Shown piece by piece: positions 50,426-60,100 of a stretch of 64,000 nt of DNA (positions are counted from its first letter, which is position 1; each line of letters opens with the position of its first letter). The notes below the pieces were generated by a model that saw only the letters and a program-made list of their open reading frames with translations, was not told the origin of the DNA and ran no database searches. The DNA comes from PALSA-612 sp963755155 (lineage in GTDB: Bacteria > Actinomycetota > Thermoleophilia > Gaiellales > Gaiellaceae), in assembly GCA_963755155.1 (NCBI GenBank), contig CAVWIV010000003.1, forward strand, positions 372,001-436,000, read 5' to 3'. Position numbers and translations under genes: made by a program.

Positions 50426-51288
50426 ATAGCTGCGCCGAGCTCGCGGATCGACGCTTCCGTGATCGGCCGCAGGACGAGGATCGCCTCGTCCGCGCCGGCC
50501 GCCTCGAGGTCGCGAAGCGTGTCGGCCAGGTCCGCCGCTGCAATCGGCGGCGTATCGACGTCGTGCGGTCGCTTGACGGCCGACGAGTCGAGCTGGACGA
50601 GGACGGCGGCACTGCGCTGAACCTCGCGCGGGTCGCGCCCTGCCTCCTCACACGCCGTGTCGATCCGCGCGTTCAGCTCGGCGAAGCCCTCGGCGGTGTT
50701 GCCGTACCACGTGTACCACGTGTTCCACCAGTCGACGTGCGGCAGGGTGAGGCCGAGCATGCGCGGGCCGATCGAGCCGGCCATAAGCGGCACCCGTCGA
50801 GCCGGCTCGGGCAGCAGCACCGCGTCGTCCACGCTCCAGTAGCGGCCCTCGAACGTCACGCGCTCGCCCGCGAGCAGGCGCCGGACGATCTCGAACGACT
50901 CCGCGAACCGCGACACGCGACGCTCAACCGGAAGCCCGAAGATCGAGTGCTCGATCTCGACCGAGCCGGCGCCGAGCCCGAGCAAAAGGCGCCCGTCCGA
51001 GATCTCGTCGACGGTCGCGGCCATCTTCGCGATGAGCCCGGGAGGATGGAAGCTCGCGCACGCGACGAGCGGGCCGAGCCGGACGCGTTCCGTGACGGAT
51101 GCGAGCCCGGCGAGCATCGTCCATGCCTCCCACGGGCCGCGCTCCTCGCGCCCGTCGCCGCGGTAGAGGAGATGGTCGCCCAGCCAGATCGACTCGAAGC
51201 CGACCTCCTCGGCGGCCCGTGCCATCGCCACGTACTCGGGCCAGCGCACGTCGCGCTCGACCTCCGGCAGCTGGACGCCGACTCTCAC
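50422..51288 (-). CDS. LLM-class (luciferase-like) flavin or F420-dependent oxidoreductase
   Basis: 288-aa TIM barrel. MRVGVQLPEVERDVRWPEYVAMARAAEEVGFESIWLGDHLLY at the start and RLGPLVACASFHPPGLIAKMAATVDEISDGRLLLGLGAG are typical of actinobacterial F420-dependent members. FMN and F420 cannot be separated by eye. It starts within the stop of the SpoIID-subtilisin gene (4-nt overlap) and lies convergent to the acyltransferase. Confidence 0.87.
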   Translation of the reverse strand: MRVGVQLPEVERDVRWPEYVAMARAAEEVGFESIWLGDHLLYRGDGREERGPWEAWTMLAGLASVTERVRLGPLVACASFHPPGLIAKMAATVDEISDGRLLLGLGAGSVEIEHSIFGLPVERRVSRFAESFEIVRRLLAGERVTFEGRYWSVDDAVLLPEPARRVPLMAGSIGPRMLGLTLPHVDWWNTWYTWYGNTAEGFAELNARIDTACEEAGRDPREVQRSAAVLVQLDSSAVKRPHDVDTPPIAAADLADTLRDLEAAGADEAILVLRPITEASIRELGAAI

Positions 51289-54122
51289 CGAGACTTCGTG
51301 AGCCGCAGCGAGTAGCGGCCCGACCCAGGGCCGGCCATCTTCACCTCGACGTAATACCAGCCGGCTTCTGTCGCTTCGTGCACGATCGCCTCGTTCGGGC
51401 CCGCGCGCACCGACTGCGTCACGCGCCGCGACTGGAGCTCCTCCGACAGCCCCTCGACGTGCTCCGTGCCCGGACGCCAGAGGATGAGGTTCGTTTGCGT
51501 GCCCGCCGGGCCGCGCAGGAAGACCTTCAGTTGCTGGCCCCTACGCACGTTGACGCGATAGACGTCGACCTGGTCGTCCCAGAAGTCGAGCGTCGCCTTC
51601 ACCGTCCGCTCCCGGCCGTACATCGTCGCGGCCCGCGAGCCGGCGTCGTCGTTCGACTCGTAGCGATCGGCGGGAGGCAGCGGCTCGGCGAGCGCCTCGA
51701 GCGCGGCCGCGACGTCCAGCGTTCCCCAGCCGGAGCGCGAGTCCCGTCCGGACGCACATGGCACACAGCCGGTGCTTGCCTTGGCATCGGTCGCGGAACG
51801 CTCGATGATCGCCGCCACTTGCTCGGGCGTCAGCTTCGGATTGACGGCGAGCAGGATCGCTGCCGCGGCAGTGACCTGCGCGGCCGAGAACGACGTTCCC
51901 GCGCCGTCTTTGAGATCCGCGGCTGCGCACACCGAGTACCCCTGGTCCACGCATGACGGCCGCTCTGCGGTGAGCTTTCGGGGCGTCGTCGAGACGAGCC
52001 CCTGTCCTGGCGCACCGATGTCGTTGAAGACGGCGTCGCGATTCGAGAAGCCGGGCACGCTGCCGCTCTGCATGACGGCGCTGACGCCGATCACGTGGGG
52101 CAGCGCGGCGGGATAGCTCGCAAACGGCCAGGGCCTCGACGGCGCGGAGTCGCCGTTGCCGACTGACGCCACGACGACGACGCCCTTGCTGTGCGCATAG
52201 GCGACGGCGTCCGCCTCCTCCTGCGAGAACGTGTCGCGGATGCGGTGCAGCGGATCGCGGATCCCGCCGATCGAGAGGTTGATCACGCGCGCGCCGCGGT
52301 TGACGGCCCACCTGATCGCCTTTGCCTCGACCGCGGCGTCGATGTCTCCGTCAGCCGTCGCGACTCGCGCCACGAGCAGCCGTGCGGGGAAGGCCATGCC
52401 CGCCACACCCTCGGCGTTGTTCACCTCGGCGGCGATGAGGCCGGCGACGAACGTGCCGTGGCCGATCGGGTCGTCGGCCGATCCGCCGACGAAGCTCTTG
52501 GCGGCGACAACGTTGTTCGTGAGGTCCGGGTGGCCGAGGTCGATGCCCGTGTCGATCACGGCGACGGTCACGGGCTCGAGCAGCGGGAGATCGGCCCAGA
52601 AGTCGAACGCGCGGACGTAGGCCAGGTGCCACTGGCGCCCGGCGAGCGGATCGTCCACGAAGAACGCCGGCACGGAAGACTCCGACGCGCTCCGGGGCCT
52701 GTCGACGACAGCCAGCGCGCGACGCGGCGGCGCCACCGGCACCCGGAGCGGCACCGAGACCACATCGTCCGCGGCGGTGAGCCGGTACTGCGTGGTGCCG
52801 TCCGGGACGACGGCGAGCCTGAACGACCTGTCGGCCTCGAGCTCGAACGACGGCCCCGGCCCCCAAGACTGGCCGGCGGTCTTCTGCTCGAGCTCGATCG
52901 GGCCCTTCACCTGCCGCGCGGTACCGGTCAGCGTGACCGGCGACCCCGCAGCGGCCATGCCGGCGGGTCGCGAGAGCGAGAGCACGCCGATCGTCACCCA
53001 TGTCGAGCGTAGGTCGAGCGCGCGGCGGAACGTGCTCGACGGCACGCGGCGCTCACCCGTCCTCGTGTGGACGACGATCTCCTTCGCCCTCCCCGAAGCG
53101 GGAACGGCGCGCACGTCGATCGCCGCCGGAGCGCCGAGTAGCTTCGCCAGCCTCGGCGCCGGCAGCACGACAGGCCCCCAGCGGTGGTGCGGGGAGAGCC
53201 TGTCGTCCGGATCGGGCACCGACACGAGGTACGGGATCGGCGCGCCGCCGAGGAACACGTCCTCGACGTCGGCCGTGCGCCCGCCGGACGAGGAGAAGAA
53301 GAACGTCGTCGCCACCTTGCCGCCGAACATCAGCACCTGTCGTGACGTGGCCGCGACAGCCTTGTCGCCGACGTCCGACTCGGCCTCGATTCCGCCGTAC
53401 ACCTGGCTCCGCGTGTCCGAGTACAGGATCGAGCGGCCGGCCGCCTGGGCGAGCGCGTACGACCGCGCGGCGACGGCCTGCGCCTTCACGACCTCGAGCG
53501 GCCAGTCGTCGGGCACCTCCTGCGAGACGACGCCCCGGATGTACGGGTCGACGCCGACGACGTTGACGACCTGCAGGCGACCGCGAACGCGCTGGAGCTG
53601 GAAGTTCCCACGGTACGGCCGGGTCCCGAGCAGGAGTGGCTCCGAGCCGCGGAGGAACGTCAGCGGGCCCGGCAGGTCCTTCGGCGGCAACGCCGGATCG
53701 AGGGCGACCGCGAAGCCCGTGCTCGCCGAGTAGCTCCCCGGGGCGAGCTCGTGGATCTCACCCTTGCCGTCCATGAGGCGGAACGGCGCCTCGGAGGCAA
53801 TTGACACCGTGCGCCTGCCTTCCGCGAGCAGCACGCGCACCGACGTCGTGCTCGCCTCGACGAGCTTCGTCCCCTGGTAGTAGTGCGCGAGGATCTTCTT
53901 GTACGGGACGCCGCGCCGCGCCTGGCCGTATGCGCCCCACTGCCCCATGCCGACACCGTGGCCCCAGCCGCGCCCGCGGATGACGTACGTCGTGGAGGTG
54001 ACCGTGTCATCGGCGGACTGGGCCTGGCCGGCCACGGCTGCGCCTGCCGCGAGCAGCGGCAGGCAGAAAACGGCATATCTGAGGGCTCGAAGCATCTGGG
54101 CGGGCGCCTCGACGAGACGCAT
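51285..54122 (-). CDS. SpoIID/LytB-domain and subtilisin-like protease fusion
   Basis: 945 aa, exported. After a signal peptide (AVFCLPLLAAGAAVAG) comes a SpoIID/LytB domain (about 45-340): YVIRGRGWGHGVGMGQWGAYGQA, VVGVDPYIRGVVSQEVPDDWPLEVVKAQAVAARSYA, and FFFSSSGGRTADVEDVF. A linker with an Ig-like segment follows, then an S8 peptidase with Asp near 523 (AVIDTGID), His near 554 (GHGTFVAG) and Ser near 743 (GTSFSAAQ). A C-terminal beta domain (about 800-945) is of the pre-peptidase type. The SpoIID part is related to peptidoglycan lytic transglycosylases, so a wall hydrolase and a protease sit in one chain. Confidence 0.88.
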   Translation of the reverse strand: MRLVEAPAQMLRALRYAVFCLPLLAAGAAVAGQAQSADDTVTSTTYVIRGRGWGHGVGMGQWGAYGQARRGVPYKKILAHYYQGTKLVEASTTSVRVLLAEGRRTVSIASEAPFRLMDGKGEIHELAPGSYSASTGFAVALDPALPPKDLPGPLTFLRGSEPLLLGTRPYRGNFQLQRVRGRLQVVNVVGVDPYIRGVVSQEVPDDWPLEVVKAQAVAARSYALAQAAGRSILYSDTRSQVYGGIEAESDVGDKAVAATSRQVLMFGGKVATTFFFSSSGGRTADVEDVFLGGAPIPYLVSVPDPDDRLSPHHRWGPVVLPAPRLAKLLGAPAAIDVRAVPASGRAKEIVVHTRTGERRVPSSTFRRALDLRSTWVTIGVLSLSRPAGMAAAGSPVTLTGTARQVKGPIELEQKTAGQSWGPGPSFELEADRSFRLAVVPDGTTQYRLTAADDVVSVPLRVPVAPPRRALAVVDRPRSASESSVPAFFVDDPLAGRQWHLAYVRAFDFWADLPLLEPVTVAVIDTGIDLGHPDLTNNVVAAKSFVGGSADDPIGHGTFVAGLIAAEVNNAEGVAGMAFPARLLVARVATADGDIDAAVEAKAIRWAVNRGARVINLSIGGIRDPLHRIRDTFSQEEADAVAYAHSKGVVVVASVGNGDSAPSRPWPFASYPAALPHVIGVSAVMQSGSVPGFSNRDAVFNDIGAPGQGLVSTTPRKLTAERPSCVDQGYSVCAAADLKDGAGTSFSAAQVTAAAAILLAVNPKLTPEQVAAIIERSATDAKASTGCVPCASGRDSRSGWGTLDVAAALEALAEPLPPADRYESNDDAGSRAATMYGRERTVKATLDFWDDQVDVYRVNVRRGQQLKVFLRGPAGTQTNLILWRPGTEHVEGLSEELQSRRVTQSVRAGPNEAIVHEATEAGWYYVEVKMAGPGSGRYSLRLTKSR

Positions 54123-54158
54123 CAGGCTAGCTGAACGGTTCTCCTTCGGACTCCGTAT

Positions 54159-55148
54159 TCATCCGCCGGTTAGACGAGACGCGTACTGCTGCTCGTAGTA
54201 GTCGCGGTACTCGCCGGACTTGATCGGCTCCCACCAGCCGCGGTTCGCGCGGTACCACGCGACCGTGCTCGCCAGGCCTTCGTCAAAGGAGCGGGTAGGC
54301 GCCCAGCCGAGCGCGCGCAGCTTTGCGTCGTCGATTGCGTAGCGCCTGTCGTGCCCGGGACGATCGTCGACGTGCCGGACGAGCGCGGGGTCGCAGCCGG
54401 TCTCTTCGACGATGCGCTGCGTGAGGTCGAGGTTCTCGCGCTCCTCACCGCCGACGTTGTAGACCTCGCCCGACCCGCCCTCGCGCAGGACGAGGTCGAC
54501 GGCCGCAGCGTGATCCTCGGCGTGCAGCCACTCGCGGACCTGCTTGCCGTCGCCGTAGACCGGCAGCTCGAGCCCGTCGAAGGCGTTCGTGACGAAGAGC
54601 GGGATGACCTTCTCGGGGTACTGATTCGGGCCGTATGTGTTCGCGCCGCGCGTGATGCACGCGTCGACGCCGTACGTGCGAACGGCGGCCAGCACCTGCA
54701 TGTCGCCGCCTGCCTTCGAGGCCGAATACGGGCTGGACGGACGGAGCGGCGCATCCTCGGAGCAGCGGTCAGGTGCCTCGACATCACCGTAGACCTCGTC
54801 CGTCGACACCTGGACGAGCCGGGCGCCGTGATCTCGCGCCCAGCGCAGAAGGACGTACGTGCCGAGGACGTCGGTCTCGATGAACTCGGCGCCGCTCAGG
54901 ATCGAGCGGTCGACGTGGGTCTCGGCGGCGAAGTTCACGACGGCGTCGCAGCCTTCTCCTGCGTGGCCGACCGCGACCGCGTCGGCGATGTCGCCCTCGT
55001 GGAACTCGTGCGGCACGCCTTCGAGGTTCACCCGGTTGCCCGAGTACGTGAGCTTGTCGAGGACGACCGCCTGGTCGCCGCGCGCCGCGATGAGCTTCAC
55101 GAAGTGCGAGCCGATGAACCCGGCGCCGCCGGTGACGAGGATTCTCAC
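54159..55148 (-). CDS. rfbB: dTDP-glucose 4,6-dehydratase
   Basis: Second step of dTDP-L-rhamnose synthesis. The 329-aa extended SDR has TGGAGFIGSHFVKL, the catalytic TDEVYGDVEAPDRCSED, YSASKAGGDMQVLA with Tyr/Lys, and RGANTYGPNQYPEKVIPLF. All active-site residues are present. Its start overlaps the end of rfbD by 4 nt. Gene order on the minus strand is rfbA-rfbC-rfbD-rfbB, a complete pathway in one transcript. Confidence 0.95.
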   Translation of the reverse strand: MRILVTGGAGFIGSHFVKLIAARGDQAVVLDKLTYSGNRVNLEGVPHEFHEGDIADAVAVGHAGEGCDAVVNFAAETHVDRSILSGAEFIETDVLGTYVLLRWARDHGARLVQVSTDEVYGDVEAPDRCSEDAPLRPSSPYSASKAGGDMQVLAAVRTYGVDACITRGANTYGPNQYPEKVIPLFVTNAFDGLELPVYGDGKQVREWLHAEDHAAAVDLVLREGGSGEVYNVGGEERENLDLTQRIVEETGCDPALVRHVDDRPGHDRRYAIDDAKLRALGWAPTRSFDEGLASTVAWYRANRGWWEPIKSGEYRDYYEQQYASRLTGG

Positions 55149-55873
55149 GCGGGAAGCCTAGCCAGGCAGTCGCGGAGGCCTTCGCGCCAGTGGGGCAGGC
55201 GCGGCGTCTCCGGCTTCTCCGAGCGCAGGACGGAATACGCCGGCCTGGGAGCCGGACGGCCGAGCTCCTCCGTCGTCACCCGCCGCACGCGGCAGTCGAT
55301 GCTCGCCTCCTCGAAGACCGCCTCCGCGAAATCGGCCCACGTGCAGTCGCCGTCCGCAGCGACGTGGTAGGTGCCGTACGGCAGCCCGACGAGCTTGCGC
55401 GTCGCCTCGGCCAGATGCCCGACGTACGTCGGGCAGCCGCGTTGGTCGTCGACGACGGACACTTCGTCCCGCTCTCGTCCGAGCGCGAGCATCGTCAGCA
55501 CGAAGTTCTTGCCCCACGGCGCGAAGAGCCACGACGAGCGAACGACCCAGCCGTCGCCGATCTCGCGCTCGGCTTCGAGCTTCGTCCGCCCATAGACGGA
55601 CTGCGGGCCGGTCGCGTCCGATTCGACGTACGGCTCGCCCTTCCGCCCGTCGAAGACGTAGTCGGTCGAGAAGTAGACGACCGGCGCGCCGAGCGCGGCG
55701 ATCTCACGGGTCCGCTCGACGTTGACGCGGCGCGCAGCCTCCTCGTCCGCCTCAGCGCCGTCGACGTCCGTGAACGCGGACGTGTGGAGGACGAGGTCGG
55801 GCTCCGACTCGACCGTCGGGCCCCAGATCTCCGTCAGCGCGCGGCCGAGCTGGCCGCCCGCGCCCGTGATCAG
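55145..55873 (-). CDS. rfbD: dTDP-4-dehydrorhamnose reductase, possible CTG start
   Basis: Final step: reduction of the 4-keto sugar to dTDP-rhamnose. ILITGAGGQLGRAL binds NAD(P)H; STDYVFDGRKGEPYVE and YGRTKLEAER give the catalytic Tyr and Lys. No ATG, GTG or TTG is found near the expected start. CTG 55873 overlaps the rfbC stop as CTGA, in line with the 4-nt coupling throughout this region, but it would trim the first strand. An indel at the junction is an alternative. About 242 aa, shorter than the usual 280-300. Confidence 0.85.
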   Translation of the reverse strand: MITGAGGQLGRALTEIWGPTVESEPDLVLHTSAFTDVDGAEADEEAARRVNVERTREIAALGAPVVYFSTDYVFDGRKGEPYVESDATGPQSVYGRTKLEAEREIGDGWVVRSSWLFAPWGKNFVLTMLALGRERDEVSVVDDQRGCPTYVGHLAEATRKLVGLPYGTYHVAADGDCTWADFAEAVFEEASIDCRVRRVTTEELGRPAPRPAYSVLRSEKPETPRLPHWREGLRDCLARLPA

Positions 55874-56328
55874 GATCCGACGGTGTCCCGTTGCGAGAGG
55901 ATCGGAGATTCCGTGCTCCAGAGATGCAGGACGCGAGGGTCGTTCCACGGGACGCCGTGCTCGTCGGGATCTGCAGCGTCGTACTCCTCCGTGACGTGGT
56001 AGAGGAAGAGGCAGTCGGTGAGCGCCTCGTAGCCGTGCGCGTACGTCCCCGGGATGTAGAGCGCGACCGGGTTGTCGTCGCCGATGTCCTCGGTGAAGCT
56101 CTCGCCCGTCTCGCGGTCGAGCACGACGACGCGCACCATGCCGCTGACGCACGCGAAGAGGTCGTCCTGCCCCCGTTCGTGGTAGTGGAGCGCGCGGATC
56201 ACGCCCTTCCGGGAGAAGACGAGGTTCGACTGCAGGACGGGCTTCGGCAGCTCGGAGGCGCGCATGAGCTCCATGAACCAGCCCCGTTCGTCGTCGTGGC
56301 GCCGCAGAGGTATCCGCTGGACGTTCAC
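55870..56328 (-). CDS. rfbC: dTDP-4-dehydrorhamnose 3,5-epimerase family protein
   Basis: The 152-aa cupin has SNLVFSRKGVIRALHYHERGQDDLFACVSG, with the catalytic His in LHYH, then VVLDRETGESF, and PGTYAHGYEALTDCLFLYHVTEEY near the end with the Tyr used in proton transfer. It is shorter than typical RfbC (about 180 aa), so activity as a 3,5-epimerase is likely from context but a 3-epimerase is possible. It overlaps both neighbours by 4 nt. Confidence 0.85.
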   Translation of the reverse strand: MNVQRIPLRRHDDERGWFMELMRASELPKPVLQSNLVFSRKGVIRALHYHERGQDDLFACVSGMVRVVVLDRETGESFTEDIGDDNPVALYIPGTYAHGYEALTDCLFLYHVTEEYDAADPDEHGVPWNDPRVLHLWSTESPILSQRDTVGS

Positions 56329-57065
56329 TTGTTCGCTCCGTTGGCGCGAACGAAGTCGTTCACCGCGTAGTACGCGTCGATCGACTCCCCGGCGTCGCCC
56401 CAGAAGCCCTCGAGCACGTCGTACTCCATCGCATCCTGTTCGACGTACCAGTTGTTGACGTCGGTGATCTCGAGCTCGCCGCGCCCCGACGGCTCGAGCG
56501 TGGGCAACATCTCCCAGACCGCGCTGTCGTAGAAGTAGACGCCGGTCACGGCGTACTCCGAGGGCGGCTCCTCAGGCTTTTCGACGATGCGCACGATGCG
56601 CCCGTCGCCGTCGAGCTCGGGAACGCCCAGATGCCTGAGGTGCTCAGGATCGGACTCGCGTGCCAGCACGACGCGCGCGCCGAATTGCTGGCCGCGGAAC
56701 TTCTCGACGACGTGCCCGATCGACCGCTCGAGCACGTTGTCGGCGAGCATGACGACGCACGGATCGCGGTCGACGAACCGCTCCGCGAGCCCGAGGGCCT
56801 CCGCGATCCCACCCGGCTTCTCCTGGTAGCCGTAGAAGAGCTTGTCGATGCCGTATTCGTGGCCGTTGCCGAGCAGGCGGAAGAACTCTCCGGCATGCGT
56901 CCCGCCCGTGACGAGCATGAGCTCATTCACGCCGGCGTCGACGAGCGCCTCGATCGCGTACGTGACGAGCGGCCGGTCGTAGATCGGCAGCAGGTGCTTG
57001 TTCGTGATTCGTGTCAGCGGGTGGAGCCGTGTGCCGGAGCCGCCCGCGAGAATGACGCCCTTCAC
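56325..57065 (-). CDS. rfbA: Glucose-1-phosphate thymidylyltransferase
   Basis: First step: dTTP plus glucose-1-phosphate to dTDP-glucose. VKGVILAGGSGTRLHPLTRITNKHLLPIYDRPLV carries the nucleotide-binding loop and the catalytic Arg and Lys. EKPGGIAEAL and VMLADNV contain the metal-binding region, and EKPEEPPSEYAVTGVYFYD follows. GTG 57065 is chosen because it starts precisely at the family N-terminus; the longer frame would run into the divergent gene. 246 aa, a short form without the C-terminal dimer arm. Confidence 0.92.
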   Translation of the reverse strand: MKGVILAGGSGTRLHPLTRITNKHLLPIYDRPLVTYAIEALVDAGVNELMLVTGGTHAGEFFRLLGNGHEYGIDKLFYGYQEKPGGIAEALGLAERFVDRDPCVVMLADNVLERSIGHVVEKFRGQQFGARVVLARESDPEHLRHLGVPELDGDGRIVRIVEKPEEPPSEYAVTGVYFYDSAVWEMLPTLEPSGRGELEITDVNNWYVEQDAMEYDVLEGFWGDAGESIDAYYAVNDFVRANGANK

Positions 57066-57114
57066 GCCGTTGATCGTAACGGCGCCGTCGATCGTAGACT
57101 TCGAGACGATTCCC

Positions 57115-60100
57115 GTGGCCACTGCGCCGCCCAGATCTGCGCACGCCGGCGTCTCGAGTTCCGACCGCCTGACGCCGTACGTGCCGCGAATCGCGATCGA
57201 GTGGCTGCGCGAGACGCCGACCGCGCGGCACAAGCAGATCCAGGGGTCGCTTGCGTTCGTCGACATCTCGGGCTTCACCGCGCTCACCGAGCGGCTTTCG
57301 AAGAAGGGCAAGGTCGGCGCGGAGGAGATGAACGACCTCCTGAACGACTGCTTCACCGAGCTCCTGTCGGTCGCCTACGACCAGGGCGCCGGTGTGATCA
57401 AGTGGGGTGGAGACGCAGTGCTGCTGCTGTTCGACGGCGCGGAGCACGAGGCGCGTGCCTGTCGGGCTGCTCTCGACATGCAGCGCACGATGCGGTCGGT
57501 CGGCAAGCTGCGCACATCCTCGGGGCTCGTCACGCTGCGGATGTCGGTTGGCATCCACAGCGGCGCCTTCGACTTCTTCCTCGTCGGCGACTTGCACCGA
57601 GAGCTCGTGATCACAGGTCCCGGCGCAAGCGCGACGGTCGAGATGGAGTCCGTCGCCGAGGCGGGCGAGGTGGCTATCAGCCCGTCCACGGCGGCAGCGA
57701 TCGAGCCCCGTTGCCTGGGCGAGAAGAAGGGTCCGGCGATCCTCCTCCGCCGCGCGCCGAAGGCAAGCTCGGAACGGTCGTCGCCCGTCGGAGACGTCGC
57801 CGATCTCGACCTGGCGCAGCTCCTACCCCTGGACATCGGCGAGCACCTCGTCGCCGGCGGTGGCGAGGCCGAGCATCGGCCGATGACCCCCGCGTTCATC
57901 CACTTCATGGGCGCGGACGAGCTGCTCGCCGAAGAGGGGCCCGATGCCCTCGCCGGTGCACTCGACTTCGTCATGCGTAGCGTTCAGCGGGCCGCCCACG
58001 ACCACCAGGTGACGTTCTTCGAGACCGACATCGCACCGAGCGGTGGCAAGGTGATGCTGATGGCGGGCGCGCCCCGCTCGAGTGGGAACGACGAGGAGCG
58101 GATGCTGCGTGCGATGCGGGCAGTGTTGGACGCCGGGAGCCCGCTGCCGCTCCGCATCGGCGTCAGCCGGGGACGTATCTTCGTCGGCGACTTCGGCCCG
58201 CCTTATCGACGGGCCTACTCTGTAAAGGGCGACTCGGTCAATCTCGCGGCGCGGCTGATGGCCAAAGCAGAGCCGGGACAGCTGCTCACGACAGACGATG
58301 TGCTGGAGCGGTCGCGGACGCGGTTCGACGCGGTGGCGCTCGAGCCGTTCGAGGCCAAGGGCAAGGCAGAGCTGGTGCAGGCGTACGCCGTCGGCTCCCC
58401 GCTCGGCCTGAAGGAGCGGACCGCCTCGGCGCCGCTCGTGGGTCGGGAAGACGAGTTGTCGGTGCTGATCGAAGCCCTCGACATGGCGCGGCGCTACGAG
58501 GGCAGGATCGTCGAGCTCGTCGCCGAGCCGGGGATGGGCAAGTCGAGGCTGATCGAGGAGCTTCGCGCGACCGGGGAAGGAGTCGCGGTGCTCTCGGTCC
58601 AGTGCGAGGAGTACGAGTCGGCCACGCCGTACTTCGCCTTTCGCGACCTGCTGCGCGAGCTCGTCGGCGTAGCGGGCGAGCATGACCCGGAGGCGGCCGA
58701 GCGACGCCTGCGATTGAGGGTCGAGACGAGCGCGCCACACCTCGAGCCCTGGCTGCCGCTTCTGGCCGTGCCCTTCGGTCTCGAGCTCCCCGACACGGCG
58801 GAGACGGCGCTGCTAGGTGACGAATTCCGCAAGTCGCGCCTCGAGGAGGTGGCGCGAGAGCTGCTCGGCATGCTCCTGCTCGAGCCCACCGTGCTCGTGT
58901 TCGAAGACACGCACTGGATGGACGACGCCTCTGCGGACCTGCTCCGTGAGCTGACGAAGGGCCTCGAGCAACGGCCCTGGCTGATCGTTGCCGCCCGGCG
59001 GGACCAGCCCACCGGCTTCGCCGCCCCCGAGGAGGCCGCGCCGGTCGTGATCGAGCTCCAGCCGCTGGGCGTGGCCCAGGCGGCCGCCCTCGCGCACGCG
59101 GCGACCGAGGAGCTCCCGTTCCTGCCCCACGAGATCGAGGCATTGACGGAGAGGGCCGGCGGCAACCCGCTCTTTCTCACTGAGCTGCTGGCCGTCGCTC
59201 GGCAGGCAGGCGGGCTGGACGAGCTGCCCGACTCCGTCGAGGCGCTGATGATGGCGCAGATCGACCGCCTGTCTCCCACCGACCGCAGCGTGCTCCGCTG
59301 CGCCGCGGTGATCGGGATGAGCTTCGCGAAGGACCTCGTGGACGCGGCGCTCGCGCCGGGCGCTCCCGCCCCCGACACCTGGGAACGGCTGAGCGACTTC
59401 CTCGTCGAGGGCGAGGACGGGCACTTCCGCTTCCGCCACGGCCTCGCCCGCGACGCCGCTTACGAGGGCCTTCCCTACCGGCGGCGCCGCGAGGTCCACG
59501 GCCGGGTCGGCGAGACGATCGAGGCGCACGCGGGAGACAGCGCGGAGGACGAGGCAGAGTTGCTCTCGCTGCACTTCTTCCACGCCCATGACTTCGACAA
59601 GGCGTGGCGTTACTCGCGCGTGGCCGGCGACCACGCCCAGTCGATCTACGCGAACGTCGAGGCCGCGCGCTTCTTCGGGCGTGCGCTGGACGCCGCCCGG
59701 CGCATTCCGACCATCGAGTCGGGCACCCTCGCCGGCGTACTCGAGTCGCTTGGCGACGTCAGGGTTCGACTCGGGGAGTTCGACGCGGCGGAAGCGGCCT
59801 ACCGAAAGTCGTTGCGACGGATCGAAGCGAGTGCTGTAGAGGAAGCGCGCCTGATCCTGAAGCAAGCCCTCGTCCCGTACTGGCTGGGCCAGTACCGCCG
59901 GGCAATGCGCTGGCTGCGGCGGGGGCTGCGGCTGCTCGAGCCCTGTACGGGGCCAGAAGCCGCGGCCGAGAGGGCGAGACTGGCGGCGTGGTGCGGCCTC
60001 GTCCGCTACAAGCAAGGCCGGCCGCTCGAGGCGATCGAGTGGTGCAGGCAAGCGATAGACGGGGTGCTCAGCGAGGAGGGAAGGGACGCGCTCGCCCAGG

